Of a stretch of 47,853 bases of DNA, positions 8,469 to 17,119 are shown piece by piece. Source of the stretch: an uncultured Amaricoccus sp. (GTDB lineage: Bacteria; Pseudomonadota; Alphaproteobacteria; Rhodobacterales; Rhodobacteraceae). The notes under the pieces are model-generated. The model was not told where the DNA came from. It did no database searches and saw only the letters and a program-made list of their open reading frames with translations. A program made the position numbers and the translations under genes. The stretch lies in assembly GCF_937891315.1 (NCBI RefSeq), contig NZ_CALAGI010000043.1, positions 1 through 47,853 on the forward strand, read 5' to 3'. How positions within the stretch are numbered: the first letter of the stretch is position 1; each line of letters opens with the position of its first letter.

Positions 8469-8903
8469 CGCGATGTTTCCGACCGAATCAGGAGCCTCCT
8501 TCTAGCGGCGCGCTCCGGTCATTCCAAGCGGGCGCCGGGCGAGTGGCGATCCCCGGATGGTCGCGGGGGTCGCGTCCGCCCCGTCATTCGATCCCGGTTC
8601 CGCCATGGATTTCCCGCGGCCGCGTCTTGCCGACCCGCCGCCGGCGGGTCGCGGCGGTCGCGCGCCCCAAAGCAATCGCGCGGAGGTGCCCGGGGGGAAT
8701 TTCTTCGGGCTGTTTCAATCAGGACTGGCATGCCCGGCCTGACGGTTGAAAGCGGCCATGCCCGCCACGCCGAGATCTCACCGACGGTCGAGATCCTGGC
8801 GGGAACGCCGTGTACGGGTAGGCCCTGGGGTTGATCCCGGCCCCCGTTGCGCCCGTTCCGCCGGTCTGTATAAGTCGCGGCGTGTTCCCGCGGGGAGGTC
8901 CCG
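8469..8903. other. 435-base divergent intergenic region (zinc-ribbon / ftsE)
   Basis: No convincing gene: the short frames here have no ribosome site or family features. It contains the second copy of the 18-mer at 8616-8633 followed by a 9 bp perfect hairpin (CGACCCGCC at 8631-8639, loop GCC, GGCGGGTCG at 8643-8651). The region must hold the promoters for both divergent genes, but I cannot assign -35/-10 boxes with confidence. Confidence 0.5.
8616..8651 (+). repeat. 18-mer direct repeat copy 2, followed by 9 bp hairpin
   Basis: Positions 8616-8633 are identical to 4868-4885. The last three bases enter a 9 bp stem with a 3-base loop ending at 8651. It is non-coding. Confidence 0.5.
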
Positions 8904-9581
8904 GTGATCGAATTCGAGCAGGCGGGGTTCAGCTACGGCCAGACGGACGTGCTGCGCGACATGAGCCTGAAGCTGGCGCCAGGGTCGTTCCAGTTCCTGA
9001 TCGGCCCGTCCGGCGCCGGCAAGACCACGCTCCTGCGCCTCTGCTACATGGACCTGGCGCCGACCCGCGGCGTCGCGCGCTTCTTCGGCCGAACCATCGC
9101 GCCGACCGATCGCGATGCGATCGCGAACCTGCGCCGGTCGGTCGGGGTCGTGCATCAGGACTGCCAGTTCCTCGACCACCTGCCGTTGATCGAGAATATC
9201 GCGCTGCCGCTCCTCGTGAACGGCATCGACACGCGCGAGCGTCGGGGCGATCTCGAGGCGCTGCTGGAATGGGTCGACCTGACCGGGCGGGTCAATGCCC
9301 TGCCGCCGGAACTGTCGGGCGGCGAACGCCAGCGGGCGGCGCTGGCCCGGGCGGTGATCCTGAGCCCCGAGGTGATCCTCGCCGACGAGCCGACCGGCAA
9401 TGTCGACTGGGAGATGGCGGTGCGGCTGCTGACCCTGCTGATCGAGCTCAACCGCATGGGCAAGACCGTGCTGATCGCGACGCACGACCTCAACCTCATC
9501 CGCGCGGCCAAGACCCGGGTCTCCGCCCGGGTGCTGCGGCTGCGCGACGGCGAGCTTCGGCTCGCGGGGGCGGATCTGTGA
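8904..9581 (+). CDS. ftsE: cell division ATP-binding protein FtsE
   Basis: 225 residues, an ABC ATPase. It has Walker A GPSGAGKT at residues 34-41, the LSGGERQR signature from residue 137, and Walker B VILADEPT with the catalytic Glu at about 162. FtsE pairs with FtsX at the division site. In other bacteria the complex controls peptidoglycan hydrolases through periplasmic activators. The start is GTG 8904, preceded by GGGGAGG at a normal distance. The last bases overlap the ftsX start (GTGA at 9578-9581), so the two are translationally coupled. Confidence 0.95.
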   Translation: MIEFEQAGFSYGQTDVLRDMSLKLAPGSFQFLIGPSGAGKTTLLRLCYMDLAPTRGVARFFGRTIAPTDRDAIANLRRSVGVVHQDCQFLDHLPLIENIALPLLVNGIDTRERRGDLEALLEWVDLTGRVNALPPELSGGERQRAALARAVILSPEVILADEPTGNVDWEMAVRLLTLLIELNRMGKTVLIATHDLNLIRAAKTRVSARVLRLRDGELRLAGADL

Positions 9582-10471
9582 TCGCGGCGGCGCGACGGTT
9601 CCTCGCCGGCGACGGCGCCGATCGCGTGGTGCCGCGCGGCGCGCACGCGGCGGTCTCGGTCGGATTTCTCGCGGCGGTGATGGCGTTCTTCGCGGTGATG
9701 GCGTTGGCACTGGCGCTGGCCGCCGGGCGCCTCGCCGCCTCCTGGGAGGGCGAGCTGGCGCAGGACGCGACCTTGCGCATCTTCGCGCCGCAGGACGCGG
9801 TCGAGGCCCAGGCCCGCGCCGCGCTCAACGTGCTGCGCACCACGCCCGGCATCCTCTCGGTGCGGGTGGTGACGCTGGAGGAACAGAAGGCGTTGCTCGA
9901 ACCCTGGCTCGGTTCCGACTTCGCGATCGAGAGCCTGCCGCTGCCGCTGATGATCGAAGTCACGACCGACCGCGAGCGGCTGAACCGCGAGAGCCTCGAC
10001 CTGCGCCTCTCGGCCGAGGCGCCGGGCGCGACCTTCGACGACCACGCCGCCTGGCGCGCGCCGCTGATCCTGACGGCGGAGCGGCTGCGGCTCTTCGCCT
10101 TCGCCTGCCTCGCGCTGACGGCGGCGGCGCTGGCCGCGGTTCTCGGCCTCGCCGCCCACGCCGCCGTCGCCGCCAACGCGCCCGTCATCCAGACCCTGCG
10201 CCTGATCGGGGCGCGCGACGACTATATCGCCCGCGCCTTCGTCCGGCGCTTCACCTCGCGCGCGCTGCTTGGCGCGGCGGCGGGAACCGTCGCCGGCCTC
10301 GCCCTGCTCGCCTTCCTGCCGAGCGCGAGCGAGCAGGGCTTCTTTCTCGTCGGCATCGGCCCGCGCGGCTGGCACTGGCTCGCGCCCTTGCTCGTGCCGC
10401 CGGTGGCCGGGCTCGTCGCCTTCGTCGCCACGCGCTGGGCGACGCGGCGCAACCTCCGCCGCTGGAGCTGA
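9578..10471 (+). CDS. ftsX: cell division permease FtsX
   Basis: 297 residues. One membrane helix near residues 20-45 is followed by a periplasmic domain of about 120 residues and three C-terminal helices (about 170-195, 220-245, 260-285), the FtsX topology. The GTG start at 9578 overlaps the ftsE stop by 4 bases. The same frame is open further upstream, antisense-free but inside ftsE, and is not used. The periplasmic segment, with LRTTPGILSVRVVTLEEQKA, resembles the extracellular FtsX domain that contacts hydrolase activators. It is followed after 6 bases by plsC. Confidence 0.92.
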   Translation: MIAAARRFLAGDGADRVVPRGAHAAVSVGFLAAVMAFFAVMALALALAAGRLAASWEGELAQDATLRIFAPQDAVEAQARAALNVLRTTPGILSVRVVTLEEQKALLEPWLGSDFAIESLPLPLMIEVTTDRERLNRESLDLRLSAEAPGATFDDHAAWRAPLILTAERLRLFAFACLALTAAALAAVLGLAAHAAVAANAPVIQTLRLIGARDDYIARAFVRRFTSRALLGAAAGTVAGLALLAFLPSASEQGFFLVGIGPRGWHWLAPLLVPPVAGLVAFVATRWATRRNLRRWS

Positions 10472-10477
10472 GCGCCG

Positions 10478-11212
10478 ATGCTTCTGCTGCGCTCGCTGGT
10501 GTTCGACATCGCCATGTACGGCCTGATGGTGATCGTGGGCATCCTCGGCGGGCCGCTCGCGCTCTGGTCGGTCGCTGGCGCGCACCGGACGATCAAGGCC
10601 TATTGCGCCGGGGTCTTCTGGCTGCTGCGGGTGATCTGCGGCCTGCGGGTCGAGGTGCGGGGCGAGGTGCCGGCGGGTGATGTCATCGTCGCCTCCAAGC
10701 ACCAGTCCTTTCTCGATATCATAATCCTCGCCCATGCCCTCCCGCGGCCGAGCTTCATCATGAAAAAGCAGCTGCGCTGGGCGCCGATCCTCGGGCTCTA
10801 TGCCTTGCGCATCGGCTCGACCCCGGTCGATCGCGGCAGACGCTCGCAGGCGATGAAGGAGATGGTCGCGCATGTCGAGACCGCGACCGAGCCGCGGCAG
10901 CTCGTCATCTATCCGCAGGGAACGCGCGTCCTGCCGGGCGCGAAACTGCCCTACAAGTCCGGCGCCGGCGTGCTCTACGATCGGCTGGGCAAGGTCTGCG
11001 TCCCGGCGGCCACCAATGTCGGCGTCTTCTGGTCGCGCCGCGGCCGCTATCGCCATCCCGGCGTCGCCGTGCTCGAGTTCCTGCCGCCGATCCCGCCGGG
11101 ATTGCCGATCCAGGAGTTCATGCGCCGGGTCGAGGGGGTGGTGGAGGAGAATTCCGACCGGCTGATGCGCGAGGCGGGCTTCGATCTGGCAACGGCGGCG
11201 CCGGGCGGCTAG
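10478..11212 (+). CDS. plsC: 1-acyl-sn-glycerol-3-phosphate acyltransferase
   Basis: 244 residues with an N-terminal membrane helix. The acyltransferase motif HQSFLD gives the H-x4-D catalytic pair at His75/Asp80, and the second block reads YPQGTR, where the commoner form is FPEGTR. PlsC converts lysophosphatidate to phosphatidate in phospholipid synthesis at the inner membrane. The Glu-to-Gln change in motif III also occurs in related sequences, so I do not read it as inactivation. It lies 6 bases after ftsX, coupling division and membrane lipid genes in one transcription unit. Confidence 0.9.
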   Translation: MLLLRSLVFDIAMYGLMVIVGILGGPLALWSVAGAHRTIKAYCAGVFWLLRVICGLRVEVRGEVPAGDVIVASKHQSFLDIIILAHALPRPSFIMKKQLRWAPILGLYALRIGSTPVDRGRRSQAMKEMVAHVETATEPRQLVIYPQGTRVLPGAKLPYKSGAGVLYDRLGKVCVPAATNVGVFWSRRGRYRHPGVAVLEFLPPIPPGLPIQEFMRRVEGVVEENSDRLMREAGFDLATAAPGG

Positions 11213-11241
11213 GTTCGGGGCGAAAGCAGGAGCGCGCCGAC

Positions 11242-12033
11242 GTGACCCCTCACTCGCCAGACTTCGCCGCCGATCTCGCCGCGCTCGCATGGCTCGTGGA
11301 ACTCGGCGCCGACGAGGCGATCGCCGAGGCGCCAACCAACCGTTTCGAGGCGCCGAAAGCCGGTCCCGCGGCCCCGCCGGCGTCGCCCGCGCTGGCGGCG
11401 CCCGTGCCCGCCGCGGTCGCGGACGGGGCGGCGGCGGACGGTGGCGCGGCGGCGCTGGCCGCGGCCTGCGACGGTCTGCCCGCGCTCCGCGCCGCGATGG
11501 CGGCGTTCGAAGGTTGTTCCCTGAAGCAGGGCGCGCGCAATCTCGTCTTCGCCGATGGGAACCCGCGGGCGCGGGTGATGATCGTCGGCGAGGCGCCGGG
11601 GCAGGACGAGGATCTCGCGGGCCTGCCCTTCGTTGGCCGCTCGGGCCAGCTCCTCGACCGGATGTTCGCCGCGATCGGCCTGTCGCGCACCGCCGAGGCG
11701 CCGGAGGACGCGATCTATATCACCAATCTGCTGCCCTGGCGTCCTCCGCGCAATCGTGACCCCGCCGGGAACGAGGCGGCGATGATGGCTCCCTTCCTCT
11801 TCCGCCATATCGAGCTCGTCCGTCCGGAGGTCCTGGTGCTGATGGGCAAGATCGCCGTCGGCGCGGTGCTCGATACCTCCGAGCGGATCACCCAATTGCG
11901 CGGGCGCTGGGCGGATTGGCGCGGGATACAGACCCTGCCGACCTTCCATCCGGCATATCTCCTGCGCGCGCCGATCCAGAAGCGCGAGGCCTGGGCCGAT
12001 CTCTTGTCGCTGCGGGCGCGGCTCGATGGCTGA
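11242..12033 (+). CDS. family 4-type uracil-DNA glycosylase, Fe-S ligands missing
   Basis: 263 residues. An Ala/Pro-rich N-terminal extension of about 70 residues precedes the glycosylase fold. Motif 1 is GEAPGQDED near residues 116-124 and motif 2 is HPAYLLR near the C-terminus, as in family 4/5 UDGs that remove uracil from DNA. Only two Cys occur in the whole protein (residues 76 and 92). The positions that bind the [4Fe-4S] cluster in thermophilic family 4 enzymes read Trp (LLPWRPP) and Ala (MMAPFL). The enzyme therefore probably lacks a standard cluster. It overlaps moaB by 8 bases. Confidence 0.88.
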   Translation: MTPHSPDFAADLAALAWLVELGADEAIAEAPTNRFEAPKAGPAAPPASPALAAPVPAAVADGAAADGGAAALAAACDGLPALRAAMAAFEGCSLKQGARNLVFADGNPRARVMIVGEAPGQDEDLAGLPFVGRSGQLLDRMFAAIGLSRTAEAPEDAIYITNLLPWRPPRNRDPAGNEAAMMAPFLFRHIELVRPEVLVLMGKIAVGAVLDTSERITQLRGRWADWRGIQTLPTFHPAYLLRAPIQKREAWADLLSLRARLDG

Positions 12034-12559
12034 GCCGCCGCCCTTCGTCCCGGTGCGGATCGCGGTCCTGACCGTCTCGGACAGCCGGACGTTGGCCGAG
12101 GACCGTTCCGGTCGGACGCTGGTCGAGCGGCTGACGGCGGCGGGCCATGTCCTCGCCGCCCGCGCGCTCCTGCGCGATGAGCAAGCCGAGATCGCGGCCC
12201 AGCTTCGCGCCTGGATCGCCGATCCCGCGATCGACGCGGTGATCTCGACCGGCGGCACCGGCCTCACCGGGCGCGACGTGACGGTCGAGGCGCATGAGGA
12301 GGTCTACGAGAAGGCGATCCCGGCCTTCGGCACGCTGTTCACCATGCTGTCCTTCGGCAAGATCGGCACCTCGGCGATCCAGAGCCGGGCCTGCGCCGGC
12401 GTGGCGGGCGGCACCTATCTCTTCGCTTTGCCGGGCAGCCCCGGCGCCTGCCGCGACGCCTGGGACGAGATCCTGGTCCACCAGTTCGACCTGCGCCAGC
12501 GCCCCTGCAACTTCGTCGAGATCATGCCGAGGCTCGAGGAACATCGCCGCGGCGGCTGA
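12026..12559 (+). CDS. moaB: molybdenum cofactor biosynthesis protein MoaB
   Basis: 177 residues of the MoaB/Mog family. The VSDSRTLAEDRSG start of the fold, the STGGTGLTGRDVT molybdopterin-binding loop and the FALPGSPGACRDAWDEIL segment are all present. Family members adenylylate molybdopterin before metal insertion, although the requirement for MoaB itself differs between species. The ATG at 12026 overlaps the UDG stop. No other moa or moe gene is in the window. Confidence 0.92.
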   Translation: MAEPPPFVPVRIAVLTVSDSRTLAEDRSGRTLVERLTAAGHVLAARALLRDEQAEIAAQLRAWIADPAIDAVISTGGTGLTGRDVTVEAHEEVYEKAIPAFGTLFTMLSFGKIGTSAIQSRACAGVAGGTYLFALPGSPGACRDAWDEILVHQFDLRQRPCNFVEIMPRLEEHRRGG

Positions 12560-12744
12560 CGTCCGCCTCGACCGTCGCCCGATGATCTGCTAATCTCGGA
12601 TGAATATTACCAAGTAATTCTCGATTTGGATTCGCCTGAACGCGGGGCCGCGAGCGAAAGCCGGGCAATGTTGGCCGGGCAAGACCCGCCTTTGGGATCC
12701 GGTCGTGGCGCGTTCCGGCGCGCCCGGGAAAGCGGAGGGGGACC

Positions 12745-14082
12745 ATGGCGACTTTCACGGGCACCGACGCGTCGGAATTGTTCTCGCAAGGGGATCTGTC
12801 GGGAACGGTCATCGTCGATCCGCCCGGCTCGCTGCCGGGCGACGGTGGCGACACCTACGCGCCCGGTGGCGGCGACGATACGGTATTCGGCGGTCTCGGC
12901 GGCGACATGATCGACGAACGGGACGCCACCGCCGACGGCGCCGACCTGTTTCTCGGCGGCGGTGGGTCGGACACGCTCTATGGTGGCGCGGACGAGGATG
13001 TTCTGCAGGGCGAGGGCGATGACGATTACCTCTACGGCGGCGAGGCCGCGGACCTGCTGGAGGGCGGCGACGGCGACGACTATCTCGATGGCGGCACCGG
13101 GCGCGACAGGATGTTCGGCGGCGCCGGCGACGACACCTTCTTCTTCGATCTCAGCGCGCGGGCGGGCGACACGCTGACGGGACGGACCCTGGCCAATGGT
13201 GGATCGGGCCGCGACACGCTGCAACTTTCGGCGCCGTTCGACGCCGATATCCGCGTGGTGGTGGATCTGCGCAAGGGCCTCGTCACCACACTCGACGAGA
13301 AGTGGAAACTGGTCTCGATCGAGAACGTCGAGGGCTCGGACGGCGCGCGCATCTATGGAAGCGACAAGCACAACGAGATCTACTCCTCCGGCAGTTCCAA
13401 GGTCTGGGCGCTCGGCGGTGATGACCGGGTGGAATCGTACTACGGAACTCCGGAAATCGACCTCGGCGACGGCGACGACACCGGGCTCGGCGGCGGCGAG
13501 GAAGACGAGTTCCACGGCGGCCGCGGCGACGACCTCATCCTCGGGCGGGGTGGCGACGACCAGATCTTCGGCGAGGCGGGAAACGACAGGCTTTACGGGG
13601 ATCACGAGGGGGACAGCGGCAATGGCGAGGATCTGCTCGTCGGTGGCGCGGGCAACGATATTCTGCAGGGCGGGTTCTACAGCGATACGCTCTATGGCGG
13701 CGCCGGCCGGGACCGCTTCGTCTTCGATAACCCCGCCGCCTCGAAATATGATCGGCTGGACGAGATCCGAGGCGGGGCGCCCGAGGGGTTTTCGCGTTCG
13801 GGCAGCGTGGACGAGGCGTTCGAAGGTCCGGGCAGCGCGCGCGGCGACCGGATCGACCTGCGCGGCATCGATGCGTTCCAGGGGCCCGAGGGCGAGGATT
13901 TCGAGAACAATGCCTTCACCTTCCGCAGCACCGAGCAGGGCGGCCTCTGGCTGCGCGATCGCGGCGATGTGACGATGGTCTATGGCAATGTCGACACCGA
14001 CGCGAACGCCGAATTCGTGCTCGCCATCTACGACGGCGATGTGAAGGCCTCGGAATACACGCGCGCCGACTTCCTGCTCTGA
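12745..14082 (+). CDS. RTX-type calcium-binding protein, paralog 1
   Basis: 445 residues, very acidic and Gly/Asp-rich. Nonapeptide repeats of the GGxGxDxLx type (for example GGAGDDTFFF, GGRGDDLILG) occupy about residues 40-135 and 210-310 and should fold into Ca2+-bound beta-rolls. The C-terminal 100 residues contain GGLWLRDRGDVT and end in ADFLL, a plausible type I secretion signal. No enzymatic domain, Sec signal or membrane helix is visible. ATG 12745 follows GGAGGGGG. It is a full-length paralog of the next gene, starting with the same MATFTGTDxSELFS block. No type I exporter is in the window. A secreted adhesin or matrix protein is an inference. Confidence 0.85.
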   Translation: MATFTGTDASELFSQGDLSGTVIVDPPGSLPGDGGDTYAPGGGDDTVFGGLGGDMIDERDATADGADLFLGGGGSDTLYGGADEDVLQGEGDDDYLYGGEAADLLEGGDGDDYLDGGTGRDRMFGGAGDDTFFFDLSARAGDTLTGRTLANGGSGRDTLQLSAPFDADIRVVVDLRKGLVTTLDEKWKLVSIENVEGSDGARIYGSDKHNEIYSSGSSKVWALGGDDRVESYYGTPEIDLGDGDDTGLGGGEEDEFHGGRGDDLILGRGGDDQIFGEAGNDRLYGDHEGDSGNGEDLLVGGAGNDILQGGFYSDTLYGGAGRDRFVFDNPAASKYDRLDEIRGGAPEGFSRSGSVDEAFEGPGSARGDRIDLRGIDAFQGPEGEDFENNAFTFRSTEQGGLWLRDRGDVTMVYGNVDTDANAEFVLAIYDGDVKASEYTRADFLL

Positions 14083-14091
14083 GGGTTGAAG

Positions 14092-15501
14092 ATGGCCACG
14101 TTCACCGGAACCGACGAGTCCGAACTGTTCTCGTCAGCCGGGCTGTCGCCGACGGTGACCCCCGACCCCGCCGACGCCGTACCAGGAGACGAAGGCGACA
14201 TCTATCGGCCGGGTGGTGGCGATGACACGGTCCTTGGCGGCGCGGGCAACGACACGATAGGCGGCTGGTTCGCCTCGGAGGCAGGCGCCGACGACCTGCG
14301 CGGCGGTCCTGGCGACGACACGCTCTATGGCGGCGACGACGCCGACGATCTCGATGGAGGCGATGGCGACGACGAATTGAACGGGGGCGCCGGGGACGAC
14401 TATCTCAACGGCGGTGAGGGCGACGACGATCTCGATGGCGGCGGCGGCCAGGACGAGTTGAGCGGCGGCGCCGGGGACGACCGCCTGAGCGGAGGCGGCG
14501 GCCGGGACGAGTTGAGCGGCGGCGACGGCGACGACTATCTGAGTAGCGGCGGCGGGGTCATGCTGGGCGGACGGGGCCGGGACAGGATAACGATCACGAC
14601 CGGCGGCGACGGCGTCGCTGGACGCAACTACGTCGATGGAGGAAACGGCTCCGACACCCTGAGCTTCTGGGAATCCGGCGGCGCCGTCGACCTGCGCGCC
14701 GGTTCGGCGAGCCTGTCCGGTACGACGTGGCAGATCGTGTCCATCGAGGCCGTCGATGCGAGTGACGACAGCAAAGTCTACGGCGACGGGCGCGCCAACG
14801 TGATCTCGGTCGGCGCCGGGTCAATCGCCTGGGGCTTCGGCGGCGACGACCGCCTTTCGACCTTTGGCGGCAAGCTGCGCGGCGGAGCGGGCGACGACCG
14901 CCTGACCGGCGGATCCGTCGCCGAGCAGTTGTTCGGCGATGGTGGCCGGGACCGGATCGACGGCGGGGGCGGCGAAGACCTGCTGTTCGGTGGTGCGGAC
15001 AATGACAAGCTGTTCGGAGATGTCGGGAATGCCGGCGAGTTTGACAGCGGTGGGGATGTGCTGTTCGGCGGTGCAGGCGACGACTTGCTGGCCGGGAACG
15101 GAAAGTCGGACGAACTCTATGGCGGCGCGGGCCGCGATCGGTTCGTCTTCCATGACGTGCGCGACTCGAGCACCGTGCGCCCGGACAAGATCCTCGGCGG
15201 CGCGCCGGAGGGCGGTTCGTCGGCGGGCTCGGTGGCCGAGGCGTTCGAAGGCGCGGGACGGGGGCGTGGCGATCTCATCGACCTGCGGGGTATAGACGCG
15301 CGCGAGAGCAGTGTGTTCAGCGACCAGGCCTTCCGCTTCGACGAGCGGACGGAAGGCGGTCTCTGGCTCCGGGACGACGGCGACGTGACCGTGGTGCGCG
15401 GCAATGTCGATGACGACAAGGGGGCCGAGTTCCTGTTGCGCATCGAGGACGGCGCGGCGACCTCGGCCGCGGACTACACGGCGGCGGACTTCCTGCTCTG
15501 A
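14092..15501 (+). CDS. RTX-type calcium-binding protein, paralog 2
   Basis: 469 residues with the same architecture as the preceding gene: the MATFTGTDESELFS start, two blocks of Asp/Gly nonapeptides (about 40-165 and 235-330), a non-repeat spacer between them, and a shared C-terminal domain with RGDLIDLRGIDA, GGLWLRDDGDVT and terminal ADFLL. The first repeat block is longer than in paralog 1. ATG 14092 is preferred to the in-frame TTG at 14086 because it matches the paralog start. GAGGG right after the previous stop serves as ribosome site, so the two are probably co-translated. It is convergent with the GNAT gene 16 bases away. Confidence 0.85.
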   Translation: MATFTGTDESELFSSAGLSPTVTPDPADAVPGDEGDIYRPGGGDDTVLGGAGNDTIGGWFASEAGADDLRGGPGDDTLYGGDDADDLDGGDGDDELNGGAGDDYLNGGEGDDDLDGGGGQDELSGGAGDDRLSGGGGRDELSGGDGDDYLSSGGGVMLGGRGRDRITITTGGDGVAGRNYVDGGNGSDTLSFWESGGAVDLRAGSASLSGTTWQIVSIEAVDASDDSKVYGDGRANVISVGAGSIAWGFGGDDRLSTFGGKLRGGAGDDRLTGGSVAEQLFGDGGRDRIDGGGGEDLLFGGADNDKLFGDVGNAGEFDSGGDVLFGGAGDDLLAGNGKSDELYGGAGRDRFVFHDVRDSSTVRPDKILGGAPEGGSSAGSVAEAFEGAGRGRGDLIDLRGIDARESSVFSDQAFRFDERTEGGLWLRDDGDVTVVRGNVDDDKGAEFLLRIEDGAATSAADYTAADFLL

Positions 15502-15517
15502 CGCCTCGGATCGGGGG

Positions 15518-16039
15518 TCACGGCCAGCGGTAGCCGATCTTCTCCAGGTCGCGCCCGCCGATGCGATCGCGCGCGCGCGCCCATTCCGCGCCACCCATCG
15601 CCGCGTAGAAGCGTCGCGCGGCGGTGTTCTCGGCCAGCGCCCAGACGCGCAGTCCGGGCAGGCCGTGATCCGCGAGCCGCGCGCGGGCGTCGAGGAACAG
15701 CCGGCGCCCGAGGCCGATGCCCTGGTAGGCCGGCCGCAGGTAGAGCTCGTAGATCTCCCCGGTTCGCTCCGCCCGATCGCTTCCGCGCGCGCGGCCGAGC
15801 GTCGCATAGCCGGCCAGCGCGCCATCGAACTCGACGACCAAGGCCCGCGCGCCGGCGCCGTGCAGGCGCCGCCACCAGGAGGGGCCGCGCGCCGCGATCA
15901 TCCGCTCGAGCGCGACGCCCGGGATGATCCCCGCGTAGGCATGCCGCCAGGCCGCGCCATGCAGGTCGGCCAGCGCGCCCGCGTCGTCGGCGCCCGACCA
16001 ACGGGTTCTGGTCATGTCTTCGGGCACCGCGCGCGGCAT
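15518..16039 (-). CDS. GNAT family N-acetyltransferase
   Basis: About 173 residues with the GNAT fold. The acetyl-CoA loop reads LRPAYQGIGLGRRLF (the Q/R-x-x-G-x-G/A motif), followed by the LRVWALAENTAARRFYAAMG helix end typical of RimI-like acetyltransferases. The substrate is unknown. ATG codons are available at 16072, 16039 and 16015. I prefer 16039 because GGCGGAG lies upstream at a workable distance, but the choice is uncertain. It lies just downstream of the DsbD-domain gene on the same strand. Confidence 0.82.
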   Translation of the reverse strand: MPRAVPEDMTRTRWSGADDAGALADLHGAAWRHAYAGIIPGVALERMIAARGPSWWRRLHGAGARALVVEFDGALAGYATLGRARGSDRAERTGEIYELYLRPAYQGIGLGRRLFLDARARLADHGLPGLRVWALAENTAARRFYAAMGGAEWARARDRIGGRDLEKIGYRWP

Positions 16040-16098
16040 GGGTCGAACTCCGCCACCCCTATCGTGGCCCACTATGGTAGCCGGTCATGGCGATCGCG

Positions 16099-16926
16099 TC
16101 ATCCCGGCGCGGCGCAGCCCCGGATATCGACCGTTCCGGCGGAATCGACCAGGGTCAGCCGCAGCCCGCCGCGATCGAGCACCGCCGCGCCGCCGGCCGC
16201 GGGTTCCAGCGGCGCGCGCGAGGTGATGGTGCGTCCGACCGTCTCGCTGACCGGCGGGCCGATCCAGACGCCGGGCAGGCCGGATTCTATGACCACGATC
16301 TGGCCCGGCTCCGGCTCGGGCTGACGGCCGAAGGTCACTTTCGTGGTAAGTTCATAGCCCTTCTCAGCCGGCGCGAGCGCGCAAGTGACGGTGGTGACCC
16401 CCGCCTCCTTGGCGCTGCGCGGCCGTTCGGCGAGCGCGGCCTTGATCCGCTCGGCGGCCGCGGGGGCGGCATCGGGGGCGAGATGCCCGGTCAGCCGTGC
16501 CTCGGCCGGCACGCAGATGTCGCGGCAGACCCCGAAGAACAGGTCGAGCGAGAGATCAATCGGCTGGTCCGCCGCCGTCGGCGTCAACAGGATCGGCAAG
16601 ACGAGTTGCCCGGCATAGCCGATCCCGGGCAACCCCGCGTTGTCGAAGATCACCGGCCGCGGCCATTCGTAGGTGACAGAGGCGAGGTTGCGCGACTGCG
16701 ACCATTCGAACTCCGGCGGGATGCCGACCGCGCCGGGCACCCGCCAATAGGTGTGCCAGCCGGGCGCGAGCGTGATCTCGATCGCTGCCATCCGCGAGCC
16801 GTCGGGCTGGCGCCACCCGTCGAGCAGCGCGACGCGGGCGAGCCCCTGCGCCGCGATGACCGGCTCGTCGGCCAGGGCGGGCTGGGCCGCGATGACGGCG
16901 GCGAGAAAGCGGAGGAGACGGCGCAT
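16099..16926 (-). CDS. periplasmic protein with DsbD N-terminal-like domain
   Basis: 275 residues. The N-terminus MRRLLRFLAAVIAAQPALAD is a signal peptide with a likely cleavage after ALA. The domain has GWHTYWRVPGAVGIPPEFEW and FFGVCRDICVPAEA, giving a CxxxC pair as in the N-terminal thiol-exchange domain of DsbD/ScsB-type reductases. There is no membrane or thioredoxin domain, so it is a stand-alone periplasmic protein. A role in thiol or copper-related redox is an inference. ATG 16926 is chosen because it begins the signal peptide; the longer frame upstream is implausible. It is divergent from algH. Confidence 0.82.
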   Translation of the reverse strand: MRRLLRFLAAVIAAQPALADEPVIAAQGLARVALLDGWRQPDGSRMAAIEITLAPGWHTYWRVPGAVGIPPEFEWSQSRNLASVTYEWPRPVIFDNAGLPGIGYAGQLVLPILLTPTAADQPIDLSLDLFFGVCRDICVPAEARLTGHLAPDAAPAAAERIKAALAERPRSAKEAGVTTVTCALAPAEKGYELTTKVTFGRQPEPEPGQIVVIESGLPGVWIGPPVSETVGRTITSRAPLEPAAGGAAVLDRGGLRLTLVDSAGTVDIRGCAAPG

Positions 16927-17119
16927 GACCCTCAGAGCAATTCCACGTCGTCCCCAACGGCGATAGGAGAAAAACCGCCCGCGTACGTCACAATGCGGCG
17001 AGCGTGGCGCGATTGTCGCCCGGCGCGGGCCAGTCGCCGCGCTGGCCCGTCCGGCGTCACGGGCGGCGCGCGCCAGCCGTCGGCTTGTAATCCGCGGCGA
17101 ACCGGACCATCTTCCGCCG

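Noticed and set aside
8831..9577. N-terminal extension of ftsX through ftsE
   Set aside because: The extension is a frame shadow of ftsE; FtsX begins at the GTG overlapping the ftsE stop.
12745..15501. Dense short DNA repeats that could suggest a CRISPR-like array
   Set aside because: The periodicity follows codons for GGxGxDxLx peptides in open reading frames; spacers are not unique and repeats are not exact.
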